Positions 17,140 to 30,686 are shown, numbered from the stretch's first letter. The stretch is 64,000 bases of DNA from Toxotes chatareus (GCA_016801885.1 CM028895.1:16202001-16266000), one strand, 5' to 3'. Notes: generated by a model not told the origin, from the sequence alone. Numbers and translations: made by a program.

Positions 17140-17479
17140 TGTAACAACTGGAACACCACAGGAGAAGCGAGTCACTGGGTTCAAAAAATCACTGTCTTTA
17201 CTTGCCAAAATGCTTCAGTAACCAGATAGGCAGTCAAAAGATCAGGCAAACAAATCCGAGAAGGAGTACGCAAAGGTAAGGTCAGATAACCTATCATAAA
17301 TCAAAAACCAGGAACACTAGACAGTAAGAGAATTGCTGGAATGCTTGACTTAAGGAACAAAAATGAACTGGCACAGAGTGAACAGACAGACTGACTACAC
17401 TAGTGAGGGGAAGACAATGAGACACAGGTGGAACTAATCAAGGCAGACAATAACACAGGCGGGAAACACAAACAAGGCA
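17140..17479 (-). repeat. 3' LTR of the Ty3/gypsy element
   Basis: On the minus strand it ends 'CCAGTTGTTACA', with the CA end typical of an LTR. It opens with the block that is also present at 18790-18861: 'GACAATGAGACA' plus a 'GTGGAAC' block and a 'GGGAAACACAAAC' block, seen from the plus strand. Similar blocks occur in the solo LTRs at 51728-52181 and 61654-61976, which suggests a common LTR superfamily. Length is about 340 bp. The 5' boundary at 17479 is inferred by alignment to the upstream fragment and may be off by several bases. Confidence 0.75.
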
Positions 17480-17499
17480 AGAACCAAAGTATCTGAACT

Positions 17500-18480
17500 G
17501 GATGAAACCCATAACCTCTCCTCAGGACCATACCCCTCTCAGTCCACCAGGCATTGATACCCATGTCCGCCAGACAACAAACCACCAGGAGCCATATAAC
17601 ATGGTACACCAGACCTCCACTGATAATCTGGGAGGGAGCGTCTGGAGGCGGGCTTTATGCGAGCAATGTAGAATATGGGATGGATCCTTCAGAATCTGGG
17701 GAGTCTGAGACGCACAGCCACAGGACTGATCACTTTGAATAGAGGGAATGGACACAAAGTGGAGAGCCAACTTAGGAGATTCCTCTTGCAGGGGAAGGTC
17801 CTGGGTCAACAACCAGACCCTTTGGCGGGGTGGAGGTTCACCAGCGATCAGCAGTCCTCTTATACTGTGCCAAGGTTCTGATAAGCACGTGCCTGGTCCG
17901 ACTCCAAATTCGACAGCACCAATGAATGAATACCTGGGAAGAGGGAACACTGACTTCTGTCTCCACATCAGGGAACAGCGGTGGCTGGTAAGCATAGCTG
18001 CACTGAGAAGGAGGAAAAGAGAGAGACCAGGCGCAGAATAAGGTAAGGTGTGTGCACATTTAGCCCAGACAAGGTGTTTGCTCCAGGTGGTCAGGTTCTG
18101 AGAGGCAAGACGACAAAGACAGGGTTCTGACTGCTGATTCATCTGCTCTGTTTGGCCATTGGACTGGGGATGGTAACAACAGGACACGATGGCAGAGGCT
18201 CCCAGAAGAGAATGACTTATAGAAATGGGAGATGAACTGCAGCTCCTGGACTGACATCATGGCCCTTGGAAATCCATGAATGTGAAACACATGGGACAAT
18301 ATGGCTTCTGTCATCTCCTTGGCAGAATGTAAGGCAGAGAAATAGAGTGCACCACCTTAAAAAAATCTGTCCACCACCATGAGAACAGTGGTGTTACCTT
18401 AAGATATGTCATGCTAGAGGTGAACAGGCACAGCAAGTTGAGGTTGGTGTGGTCAAAGATCTTAAGAAGCATGTAAAAAA
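17500..18480 (-). pseudogene. gypsy integrase and chromodomain remnant
   Basis: Integrase joins retrotransposon cDNA to the chromosome, and its C-terminal chromodomain steers integration. Pieces appear in order on the minus strand: a 'VVHSISLP' block (about 18350), a 'HGFPRAMMSVQELQFISHFY' block (about 18220-18290) matching the region around the second catalytic Asp, then 'CCYHPQSNGQTEQMNQ' (about 18130-18185), the hallmark preceding the catalytic Glu. A 'WLLTQDLPLQEESPKLA' block (about 17770-17830) matches the conserved C-terminal segment. The chromodomain motif around 17508-17567 reads 'LVD*EGYGPEERLWV', where an expected Trp codon is TGA. The usual 'DRGPQF' Asp is replaced in 'VQELQF'. At least two frame changes and one in-frame stop make it a dead copy. 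The longest uninterrupted part is 221 codons (17522-18187). Confidence 0.8.
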
Positions 18481-18789
18481 AAAAGAAAAAAAAGAGATGG
18501 AGTTGGAGTTGATGAGGGCGCTGGAGCATGTGGTGCAGCGACTACATGAGCCGGACTGAAAGAAGAGTTAAAGAGCCCAGAGAGACAAGGCGTGCCATAA
18601 GCTGCTGCAGCTGACCACTCAGGAGGCACACCTGACTGCCCATGGATGACTGGTGTTCATTCAACTCCGTCACTCGGAGGCAGACTGCGGTGAGATGCTC
18701 CTAATGGAGTTTAATCTGTCTGTCCTGAAACAGAAGTTCAGCTTGCAAAGGACTAGAGTTGGCTGAGACCATATTGTGGCACACAGACA

Positions 18790-18861
18790 AAAGACAATGA
18801 GACATGGGTGGAACTCAGGGCGGGCCAGACAATCACACAGGTGGGAAACACAAACATGACG
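18790..18861 (-). repeat. LTR fragment (5' end) of the same gypsy element
   Basis: About 72 bp matching 17404-17479 at most positions, including 'GACAATGAGACA', 'GGTGGAACT', 'AGACAAT', 'CACAGG' and 'GGGAAACACAAAC'. It sits at the outer, upstream side of the integrase remnant, as a 5' LTR should. The rest of this LTR is not recognisable. Sequence from about 18530 to 18789 was not assigned. Confidence 0.65.
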
Positions 18862-21800
18862 GAGTCAACAGTACTCTCAAACAATGTTTTTTTTTTTAAG
18901 TCTTCATGTGCTCAACATCAGTTTGGAAAATTGTACAACCTGCATTCCAGTGCTTAAGAAAGAAATAAACATGATAGAAACAGTTGCTTTGTCATTCCAG
19001 GCAGACACTACAAATGTAGAGATTAAATACATAGAAATCCACATCAATCCAAAGATCTTTACTGAGAAATCCATATTCAATGCAAACATCTTGGATAAAC
19101 AGCCAAGTACTTTATTACTTTATAGTATTATTATATTGTACAGAATCTTCAGTGGTAATTTCGTCCTGCAAAAGGAGGCACAATGAAAAAACCATCATCC
19201 GTTTGTAAGCAACACTTACCAGATCAGATTAGCTGTCTGTAAGTAGTATCATATTGATTTTCACTTGAGAATGACCTAAATGAAGCTCTTGCAAGGGTAT
19301 GGTAGAAGATGGAGGAGTGGTGGAGATGGATGGCAAAAAAAGAGGGTGAAGTTCAAATCCTGTACATGAATTGTGAGCTGGAAGGGGTGAAAATGTATAG
19401 AGTGGTAAGACCCGGTGTTCGGTGCAGCGATGTGGTGAAACGATGGGGCGGTTCGATGAAATATGTCCGTGAGTGCAGTCCTGGAATTTGAACGCAACAC
19501 GCTCCCATGCACAACCCGAATGACAAGCACACAGAGGAGACAGACAGGGCCGGATAAAACTTAATGGATTATTTTACGGTCCACCAGCCCACATCATCAT
19601 GTGTGAAACTGCCAATCAGATTTATTTACTTATTAATCGAAGCCGCCGGAACACCAGATTGTTCCAGCTCACTTTAACCCCTGTTTATATTTATTTTAGA
19701 TATGTGTAAATTACAGTTTATTGTAATTCTTACACTGATCGCTATCATTTGTGCAACTGCAACAACAATGGAAGCAAGTGATAAACTGCATTTGGATTGA
19801 CAGCACGATTGATCTGTCCACAAGCTGGCCTCTCTGCATTTTTGTCCAGCACCAACATCGTCTTTCAACAGAATCCAACACACACACGCCTTGCTCAGCG
19901 ACGCAGTGCAGACTATACCTGTAGCATTTCATCAATCTCTAATTAACGTGTGTGCCCCGAGTGTACATGTGTGCACACACACAACGCAATGTGTAGCTTT
20001 AAACTGCATAGTATGCTGTATGCCAAACACACATGCAACTGATGTGTAACTTTGTGATTAGCAGGGGCTGAGTGAGAGCTTTAGCTATAGAGAATGACAA
20101 CAAAGGGAGGGCGGACGTTGCAGAGGCAGAGGGAGGGAGAGACAAATGAACAACACGTCACTCAGGCTGACTCTGGATTGACAGCAGAGGTCACAGTGAG
20201 AGATTGAATCTACCTGTAACTTCACCACAGGGGGCAAAGCAAAGGTCTTTAGTGGCTAAAACAGGTCACGTCACATGTTAACATACAAACCAACAAGCAC
20301 TTCTATTAACCAAGCTCCTGTTCTTAATTAGACTTGAGACTGTGGGTCCTCCCTGTGCACATGGGCAAGCAAACACACACACACACACACACATGCACAC
20401 TCACACATAGATAACCCTGATAAACATCACGTGAATGTATGTGTGAGCGACCATAGGTTCCCTTTGCCAACCTGCTGCTCTTTATAACCTCTTGCCAGGG
20501 TCCTCCGAGGTGACGAAAACCAAACACACACACACGTATATATAAAAACACACATATATACACACACATTTCACACACACTCCTTGGCAGCAGCAGATGA
20601 CTTCAGATATGTAAGGATTTAATCCATGCCTGAGGTGCTGCAGAGGTATTATGGACAACAAAGGCCTGATAAAGATGCCATTTTAGTCAATTTAGCTCCG
20701 GGATATGATTAGTAACGACCCACACCAGGTGAGACGCCTGAGGCTACTGTGCTGCTACGCCAATAATAAGAGAGGACGGAGAGAGGAAGAAAGATAGGGA
20801 TGGAGGGAGAAAGTCTGTGAAAGAGTGAGTGGTCATGTTATGGGGAAATTAAATGCACCTTTAAAGGAGACAAGAATGAGAAGGATAATTTGGTAAATGG
20901 AAGTAAATAAGAATGGGAGGGGGGACAAATTAGTAGTAAAAAAGATCTCAGATGATTACTGAGGAGTATAATGATAATAAAGGAATAATATCGACATACT
21001 TAAAAAACAGTCTACTGTCTGACTCTAGTACATTATATGAACGAATCCAGTGAGCTTCCAAACGGCCTCATCGGCATTGTACGGCGTACAGGCTACAGTT
21101 CAGCATGTACAGGACGTACTGAAGGCAGCGAGTGTGCACGAGAGCTGGTATCAGAATCAGACTCCTCTACAGTACAGTTTGTATTAATGAACGGTCTCAG
21201 CAGCAAGCGCATACAGTTACGGCAACACCATGAGGAGAACACATGTCAGTCTCTACCTGCACTGCAAGTTAAACTTCATCACACGTCACCGAGGTTGCAT
21301 TTTATCACTGTTTAGGGTTGTAATGCTTTCACTTACAAGGCCGACTGTTAGTTTGGTCATTTTTTTGTTGTTGTCAGCTAATAAACCTCAATTATACTCC
21401 CTTACTGATGTGCACCCAAACAGCTTCAGACGGATGTTGTTCTCATTATATTCCTTTCTAGTCTGCTTGGAGAGCGTGTTCCATATTATTGCAACATATG
21501 GTTGTCATCATATTGTGTTACAGACAAATTGTACAGATTGATTGTGTGCACAGTTGTGGCGTCCTTGTAACGTAGAGGTTGCGTGCAAAGAGAAATTGAA
21601 GGATACATGGACATGGCAGAGATCCTGTGTACACCCTCTGATGACGAAATCTATATTACTTAAACCCTAGGGGACCCCCGTGTACTCACGGATGCACAAA
21701 CTATAACACTAACCTTAGAGTGTGGACATATGGCTATTTCCTGGAGGCAGTACAGGAAACTCTTGTTGTCCATTCTGACCCGACACTACCACAGTTGATG

Positions 21801-23088
21801 ACAACACGTCAGCTTTTAAGTTATAATGATTCCAAACAGACAGGAAAACACAAAGCAAAATTTCACAAGGAGGCCCATGGGAGAGGAGGAAACAAGGGAA
21901 GGAGGAGTATGAACGGGGGCAAAGGGAGGAGATAGCGGCAGCTCTCGGTCGGGCACAGCAGGTTAATTTGCTCTTGTCAGAACGAGGGCTTTCCCTCTAG
22001 CCGCCCTTATCTTTGTGTTCCTCCTGGATGTTGGTGTCAAACTGAGAGGCGGTGTGTGGATCCTGCCTTGGCACTGTCACCTCGCTGGTTGCAGCCGAGA
22101 AAGTGACAGAGTAGCAGCTTTACACTGTAATCCTGTAATTATGTCAATTAAGGGGCTGAAGAATGGAGGGGGGAATCTAAATTCTTGTAAAGAGGGGAAA
22201 GTAAAATGGCATACTCAGGTGTGTGCCATACAGGTAAATGGGGGACACAAAAACTTCCATTACACCAGAAGACAATGCTGAAGAGGAGCAAAGACTCACA
22301 GTTATTGAGCTCTAATGAGTTAAGTACTTTTAATTGGTTAAACGAGGTCCAATCACTGTTGACAGCATTACTGAGAGCTACTAAAAGAAAACCAGATACG
22401 GCCGGAATAATGAAGAAAAGAGCTAAATGCAAATTCAGGATGAGTGTCAGGCAAAAGGACTTAGGGAGCCTAAAGTGTTGTACATTACCTCAAATGGGAT
22501 TTACAGCAGCCATAGAGAGAGATTACACAATAACACAGGGTACACAGTCATGTACTAATCACGTACGTCAGAGTCCTGTGGGGGACCACTGTTTGCTACG
22601 TGTTTTACAGGCAGTCTGCCTGATGTCTGTAACACAGAAAAACGGGTAAATACTCACTGAAACATGCTGCAGCAGGGGAAGGTGTTGAGTGTTGGTCAAG
22701 GAAAAACACAAAGTCCAGATCACTCCTTTCTGCTAGAGACATCCCAGTCAAAAAAAAAAGACGACAAAAAGACATGTTGAACTGTCATGCAGACTTTAAA
22801 AGAGGTCATGTTTCTAGTAATCACTGAGAGTGAATGAGTCCTAAGACTGAAATGATTTTTATGGTGGTCTCTAAGGAAAAACACATAAAAGACTAAAAGA
22901 CCACAAACTTGCTGCATACACCAAAACACAAGGGTGAAAGCACAAACATTAACAGGAGGGCACTTACAAGACCAAGAGGATGTGCTAAGGCAGCTGGAGG
23001 CAAACAAATTCAAGTCACATTATTTATGTGAACTGCAGGAAGAAAACTTTTTTTAGAGCAACTATTTTCACTTGTGCTCGAAGGAATG
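18862..23088. other. non-coding DNA, no gene seen
   Basis: Includes CA-rich stretches at 20372-20407 and 20520-20580, the latter mixed with TATATA. A 147-codon plus frame at 22206-22649 is open but has no recognised domain and no repeat or splice context. The stretch at 20580-20760 and parts of 22.1-22.5 kb look non-repetitive and might be conserved non-coding DNA, which only alignment could tell. Confidence 0.55.
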
Positions 23089-23245
23089 TCACAGGTGTAA
23101 TTAATAACACTAACAATAATGCATTCCATTTAGGTGAACCAGCTACAGGACGCTGGAGCTGTGCACACTGGTTCCCTGCTAATGTGGTGAAAAAAAAATG
23201 ATAGTAGTTGAGTGATGTTGGTAACAATAAATTACAAACATGACC
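23089..23245. repeat. short palindromic dispersed element, copy 1 (MITE-like)
   Basis: Shares 'CACAGGTGTAATTAATAACA', 'GCATTCCAT', 'GTGCACACTGG' and a central 'CCAG...AGG...CTGG' layout with 34994-35148. The two ends are imperfect inverted copies (left CACAGGTGTAATTAATAAC, right with GTAACAATAAATTACAAAC). At about 155 bp and with no coding, it fits a non-autonomous DNA element. The class is not determined. Confidence 0.6.
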
Positions 23246-23330
23246 ATTCATCATCACCTTGTGCAGCAATTAGCAGTATTTAATTCAAAAATTATCATTC
23301 TAGGTGTAAAGTCTTTTGTAAAGTTTCAAC

Positions 23331-25190
23331 CAGTGTTAGGGTTGTTAATGAGTTAACATTACTACTGGCAAGTCACTTAACTTTTTAGTTTATGTTAACT
23401 TTTTTCAGTAATGAGCAGTGTAAACTTTAAAATCGGAATTACATGAAAGTTACCAATCACAGTAAAACTCATTACATCACTTCAACACTTGTCTCACCTG
23501 TGAATTCAGTGGAAAGACGAGTTTTCTTGGAGTAAGAGATGAGGTGGTACAAAGGAGCTAGCCTGCAGAAGAAGAAGCCCTAGAAGAAATACACCTTCCT
23601 GTAGCAACACAGTTTTCTTATTTTCTGTCCTGTCGCTCTCATTGGGAATGGTTGTCTTCATGTTTTTTGTTAGTTTAGTGCCGTTGTCATTCAGTGTTCA
23701 AGATGATGATGTTCAACAGGTGAAGTCCCTTCGAGGATTCAGGGCCTTCTCCACAGACTCCGTCACATCGGTTTCTTGCCATGATGGCACCAAATGCCTC
23801 GTGTTCTCGTCTGCTTTCAGGACCAGAGAAATGGCCTTTTCCTGATCCAACAGTCTCTCAACCATGTTGAGTCTGGAACCCCATCATGTTGGTTTTTGCT
23901 GAGGCAGTTTCAGCTCTGTTTGAGCTTTACTCAGGTCTCTCTTCTTCTTCCAGCTGAAGAAGAATGTACTGACCACTTTCTTGCAGATGTTGTACGATCA
24001 ACACGAGACCCTTTGGCACTTTTTTCTAATAAAAAGAAGATTTATTAAGCAGATTTAAATTATATCACACTGTAAAATTTAATTCACAATTGAATTTGAC
24101 TGAAAACATTATTCTACAATACTGTGTTTTTTAATACACAAAATAGTTTAATATAATCATATGTAAATTTTATCGTAGACTAATCTAATCGTTTTACTCT
24201 GTGCTGTGTTCTGTGTGAAGTCTGTGAAGTACAGCAGATGAGTCCAGCTGTTTGGCTCCAAGGCCCTAACCATGTTAGCCCTGCTGTCTGTGGTCATGCA
24301 GGTCATGTTCCCCTCCTTCCATCCCCAATATTAAAGCGCTTCCCTCAGGCTTTGTGTGATGAGCTCCCCCGTGTGGTCTTGTGGTAAGTATTTTGTCTGA
24401 AGATACGCACTGCACAGCTTCCAGTCATTAATTAAATGAATGGTCACTTTCAAATCAGGGTCTGAAGAGCGGTTTGACCCTAAATCACTGCTAAAAAAAA
24501 CTGGATGTTCTGAATTTTGTGTTGAATCTTGTTGCATGAAAGGTCTTTTGAAAACCTCATTTCCCCTGATTTTTGTGGAAATCATATCCCTGACCCTGGA
24601 AAAAAGTCACTGCATGAGTTATCTCTTTCCAGAGCTTACTTGTCCTGTCATACGGAGTGCTATTCTTAATTGACTTCATTAGAGTTGTTTGTTTTGGCCT
24701 TGTACCCTCTGGCTGCATGGCTGTAGCTGATGCACTCATGTGGAATCTCCTCACTCTTTGAGGTTCTTTCTTTTGAGCTGGTTGAAAAGGTTTGTTGTGT
24801 TGCTATCTGACATGCAAACCTTGTATTTTGCAATCTTTGCACATAACTGTTGTTTGCGCCATGACAGTTTTGGAAAACTCAACCCCTGGTTGTTGTCATC
24901 CATGCACCAGCATTGCCAAAAAAAAATCCAGATCGTGGAGACATTTTAATTGCTCACAATCGAATATGTCATATCCCACAGCCCTAGAAATAAGCACAGA
25001 TATTTTTACTTCTGTGTAGTTGATGCAATGTTATTCTTGTTTTCCTCTGCAGTACTGCAGGCTACTTACCTTCACTGTGGTTCTGATCAATGTCAGCCAT
25101 CAGCAACAATCCCCCAGGAGACGTCCCTCGTTGATGACATCATCTCTCAGCGTGGGAAGTTGATGGATCCCTCGCCATTTTGGTGCCCGT
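23331..25190 (-). mobile_element. decayed hAT-superfamily DNA transposon (ZBED-like)
   Basis: The left end at 23331 reads 'CAGTGTTAGGGTTGTTAATG', the CAGTGTT start typical of many fish hAT elements, followed by ACT/GTTA-rich sequence of the kind found in their ends. A minus-strand transposase remnant fills 23690-24890. No matching right end was found, so the 25190 boundary is a guess placed after a possible untranslated leader. A T/A-rich interval at 24030-24180 separates two conserved coding blocks and may be an insertion or a badly decayed stretch. Confidence 0.7.
23690..24890 (-). pseudogene. hAT transposase with BED zinc finger, broken copy
   Basis: hAT transposases cut and paste their element through an RNase H-like fold; BED fingers bind DNA. 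On the minus strand, from the N-terminus: a BED finger remnant around 24760-24880 ('VMCKDCK' in one frame, then 'SDSNTTNLFNQLKRKNLKE' in another); a linker with 'TPYDRTSKLWKEITHAVTFF' (about 24590-24650); 'DLKVTIHLINDWKLCSAYLQ' and 'YLPQDHTGELI' (about 24360-24470); 'CMTTDSRANMVRALEPNSW' (about 24245-24305), which keeps the conserved TTD Asp; and 'ICKKVVSTFFFSWKKKRDL' to 'HLVPSWQETDVTESVEKAL' (about 23725-23985). The two zinc-binding His positions of the finger appear as Gln and Asn. There is an in-frame TGA at 23884-23886 and several frame changes. Domesticated ZBED genes keep an open frame; this does not, so it is a fossil element. Confidence 0.8.
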
Positions 25191-26632
<1,442 letters not shown>

Positions 26633-29600
26633 CCTGCCACACCACAAGCAAATGTGAGCTCAGAGCAATGTGCATTGTCTTTTCCACAGGGTCCTCCCTT
26701 TGTTAATAGAGTGATAGAGCCACAGTGGCACCCTGTGCTTGCCGCCCCTCCTCTCAGCTGCACCCAGGAAGTGGTCATAAATAGGCACATAAAGCCATAA
26801 AGCCCTTGGCATCTGAATAGGGTCAGAAAAGCATTGTAATTTTTACCTCATTACAAAGCTGGGACTGTTTCCATACTGTGCTGCCCTTGGGATGAAGTCC
26901 TCTGCCTTAATGTGTTGGGTTGCTACTGTACAAACTTCACTTCTGAGCTCTCAGAGGAAAAGACCTCTTAAATGATCACGATAACACCGAGCTACAAGAT
27001 GTAACTTAATGCCTTGAGGCAGAAAGTGTATCGTCAGCTCCGCCCTCCTCCTCCTCCTACACAATTGGTCAAGTTCACACCCGAACACCTGTCACTCATC
27101 TTGACAAGCTGTCGGCTTTGAAGCGGTGTCTAGCCCCGGGCTGAGAGATACAGCATTGGTAAAGCTTACAACAGATGCTGAAAACAGCCTTTCTGAATGG
27201 CTCCTGTCTACCAAAAAACATTTTGTTTCACTGTTCATTCATTGCTTTCTGCTTTGTCCCACTGTTGTAACTTTGCTACCCTCAGTTTGTTGTGATCTGT
27301 GTGCTAAGCACTGCTCGGGCTCATATGACAGCAGAACAGACAACAGAATGAGCAAATGCATCAAATAAAGGTGGGCTTGATTATTTGAGCAATTTGTAAA
27401 CCCTCTCTATGAGCATACTTCTTGCATGTGAATGTTCATATAGAAACACGTGCACTGTCCAGCTCAACCACCAGAACCACCCTACTGACTAATCAATAAT
27501 CCAAGCTAATAATTAAAATTGGGAGGAGGACACTACCGAGCAAAGCCACTGATAAACTAATCATCTGAGAAACAGTTTGTGGAAGTATTTGGGGATTTAG
27601 AACATAGATGGCAAAATTACCAACAAAGAAAAGTTGGAAGATAGAAAGCAGCTGCCAGTGCTTCACACAGTGACAACAAATCTGAGGACCCACCTGCTAG
27701 ATGCGCCCCAAAGGAGGCAATGGAGACAACAGGAACAAGAGGAGCAACGGCAACTGCACAACCTCGTCTGACTGCCTATTTGTAAAAATAAGAAAGCAAG
27801 ATTTGATCAGTCCATCGGGTTGCGTATGTTCACTGTTACGCTCGCATAGCATACTTTCCTGACCAAATAATATGTTCAACACAGCTTTTTGAATGTAGTG
27901 ATGTATTGCACCGACGTTCCGCTCACTCTGGTGCTGCCGTACCTGTTGCCTCACTGCTCACCTGAAAGCTCCTCCCTCGCTTACTTCTACTGCTCTTACT
28001 ATTCAAATACCTCCATCCTAGCATCTACGTTCCCTAAGGGGGAAGGTTGTTGTTATCACTCCCCATTCCTAGATGTGTTGAGTTTGATCCACGTAAGTTG
28101 GCTGATGCTTTGGTTGCTCCTTCTTGAAATAATGCTCTTTGACTATAGACACATTAACATTAACAACATGCTTTAGAAAAAGGAATGAAAAGGAGTCATC
28201 ATTTGGGGCAGTAGACAGGAGAATGTACTGCAGGATTAAGTCAGCAGGGACAAGGACCACTGACAGCTATGTTGGTTCACCCGGGGACGTATGACACGCG
28301 TCAGAACACCCACGCCTATTGTTGTCTGTGGAAGCTCACATACTCAGCGGTGTCTTAATGTGCGTCATCACTGGTTAACAACATGTTTACACCACACAGC
28401 ACACACTTTAACCCCCCCCCCCCCCCGAAAAAAGAAATCCCAGAACACGTGTCATTTAAATTCAGAACTGATCACCTTTTCATCCCACTTGACTGTGCAG
28501 GCCTGACTCTTGCCTCCGTCCTGATATAACGATAGTGAAAGTTTACTCTTCCTTTCAGTTAAATATCCTACTTCACAGTCAGTAGTAGTTTAAACAAACC
28601 AGTAAACAATGGTGCCACGGAACAGAAACACAAGGATTTGTACAAACAGTAGTTCTATGTTTTGTTTTCTGTCTGTTTATATGACGTGTCCAAAATGTAC
28701 CACAAGAATGTTTTCGTTTGTATGCCATTGCAAACTTTTTGGTGGTTACAGAGAACTGAAGTTGGGTGGATCAAAGAATTTGTTTGCCAAGGACTCAAGC
28801 TCATACATTAGCTGTATCACATACTGTAATACCTGGCAAACGCATTAAAAGAAAATGTCAACACTCATATTTTTATGTTTTCTAATAGTATTATACTGCC
28901 AATGTTGTCAGCATGCTGCTTTTCTTCAGAAGCTGAATACTCAGTTATGATCTTTTATCACCACGGGTGCCATGCTGTGCGTGTGACACACTTTCATCAT
29001 GGTGTAGTTTAACTGCGTTCCCTGTTGAACAAAACAAACCTCCTCAGCCTCAGGGGTTTCTCATGTCTAAACATAGACCTCAGAGGATCATTCTGATCGA
29101 CTGCAGAGTTCCCAGGGTGGTGCTTTAGTTCCACCCGTGTATTACTGTAAATTTAGTGTCTGTGAGCCTGGCCATGCATAAAAGCAATAATTCAAGCAAT
29201 AATATGTGACATTTTAATATAAATAAAAGTAATTTTCGCTTTTATCTTTTACACTTGATGTTGTAAACACAGATAAGTGGGTTGCTATTTTTTCGGTGTT
29301 TGCAGGGAGAAACCCTTGGGTGCACAGGCAGTAATGAATTTGATGTTTCTCTGGAAGCAGCAATAATGGTTTGTTTAGAATAGATAGGAAGACTGGGCAC
29401 ATAGCATCAGAAACCACCCTGGCTATAAACACACAGAAAAAAATCTGTACCTACCCCAATACAATACCATCTACTCCAAGTGTCTTAACAGAAAAATCAA
29501 GGCAAATCAAATACTGCTCGATAGATGGAAGAGAAGTGTCTTCATGCCAAATGTTGAATGTAAATCAGTGCTGCCTTTTGAGGATAGAAAAGGTCTCAAG

Positions 29601-30569
29601 GATGACACTTAACTGAAGAGTAGTGGAGACGAAAGCTTCTTTTGAACTGATACTGTAGAGTTTATGCATAAGATTTGTCTGACAGGTTTGTTGTGTCTTT
29701 ACGTCTGTTTTTTTTTTCAGCGCCTCACAATTTACATCCAGAGCTATTGGTTCAGCGCCAGTGTAGGAGGAACTACAGTGTGTCCTTTATGTAGCAGGGC
29801 AGAATGTAAGTGCGGAGGTTGGGGCGGTAGATGGGGATGCAGTGCAACTGACTTCGATGCAGGAGAGCGGAGATTGTGCCTGTCACAAATCTGCAGCCAT
29901 AACCACAATCTTTCTGTTTTAGGCGCCTAAATCACCTTAGCCATACATTATTTGCCACAACCACATTCCTTCCCTGACTGTGCATGCAGTGTGCATTAGA
30001 GGTTGAAATTACGAATCATTTTGCTCATTTCAGTTCAAAGATTTGTAGTCACTCAATATTTAGTTAGTTAACATTTTTCTAAAGTAAGCGATTATGTTCA
30101 GTCTCTTGCTGATTCAAGCTGTTACACTCAGCTCGGTATAAAACTAACCTATACCTATATAATAATAGTTCACAGTTCGGCAGGAAAGTATTTGAAACAG
30201 AGTTATCACACCACGATTATTTTCAGTGGCTTTGGTATAAATGTTATGAAATGATAAATGAATTTTAAAGAATTTTAATCACAGTTTGACTTTCTGTTTC
30301 CAGCGGTTCTGGGCATTTGTCTGCAAATTAACCATTGCTGCACTGCCATGTGGAATATATTTGATGAATTTGCATAATGTAGACATACAGTAAATGTCAC
30401 ATGAATCCCCTTATGTTATTTATAGTCACTTATATATAGCTTTGGCTTGAGCCTTGGTTACACTGGTTTGAAGTGATTGCTGGGCAGAGCACTGAAGAAC
30501 ACCACAGAGATGATCATTTAGCAGCAAGATTTGCCAAAATAAAAGTAAATAAAAACACAGATTACCACT
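26633..30569. other. non-coding DNA, no gene seen
   Basis: Unique-looking sequence apart from a C15 run at 28412-28426. The short frames show no recognisable domains. Nothing else is supported. Confidence 0.6.
28412..28426. repeat. C15 homopolymer run
   Basis: Fifteen consecutive C followed by GAAAAAAG. An unusually long C run, prone to slippage and to assembly error, and able to form i-motif or G-rich structures on the opposite strand. Confidence 0.95.
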
Positions 30570-30686
30570 TCAACACATGGCAGCTGGAGACCTGCAGCAC
30601 CCTTTCAGCCAGCTGATGGCTAAGCCCTTCTGGATCAAGGTCCGTTGTATTTGGTCCCACAACCTTCTGGTTTTTGTCTCATCGCA
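30570..30686 (-). other. candidate isolated (terminal?) exon
   Basis: On the minus strand a textbook 3' splice site occurs just upstream: a pyrimidine tract ending 'CTTTCCTCCCTGTAG', with a plausible branch region 'CTCTAAAT' before it. It is followed by 38 open codons starting CDETKTRRLWDQIQ and ending ISWLKGCCRSPAAMC before TGA at 30572-30570. I do not recognise the peptide. The Cys-rich tail would be unusual for a terminal exon. The plus strand of the same stretch is also open over about 30 codons, so coding is not proven. A chance acceptor with a chance frame is quite possible in 64 kb. Confidence 0.25.

Larger units (their letters stand above)
17140..18861 (-). mobile_element. internally deleted Ty3/gypsy chromovirus-like LTR retrotransposon
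   Basis: Read on the minus strand, the order is LTR fragment (18861-18790), unassigned sequence (18789-about 18480), integrase core remnant, chromodomain remnant, then the 3' LTR (17479-17140). An intact element of this type is several kilobases and encodes Gag, protease, reverse transcriptase, RNase H and integrase. Here everything upstream of the integrase is missing, so a large internal deletion has occurred. It cannot be autonomous: the surviving frame is shifted and carries stops. The assignment rests on integrase motifs and matching LTR segments. No search was run. Confidence 0.8.
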
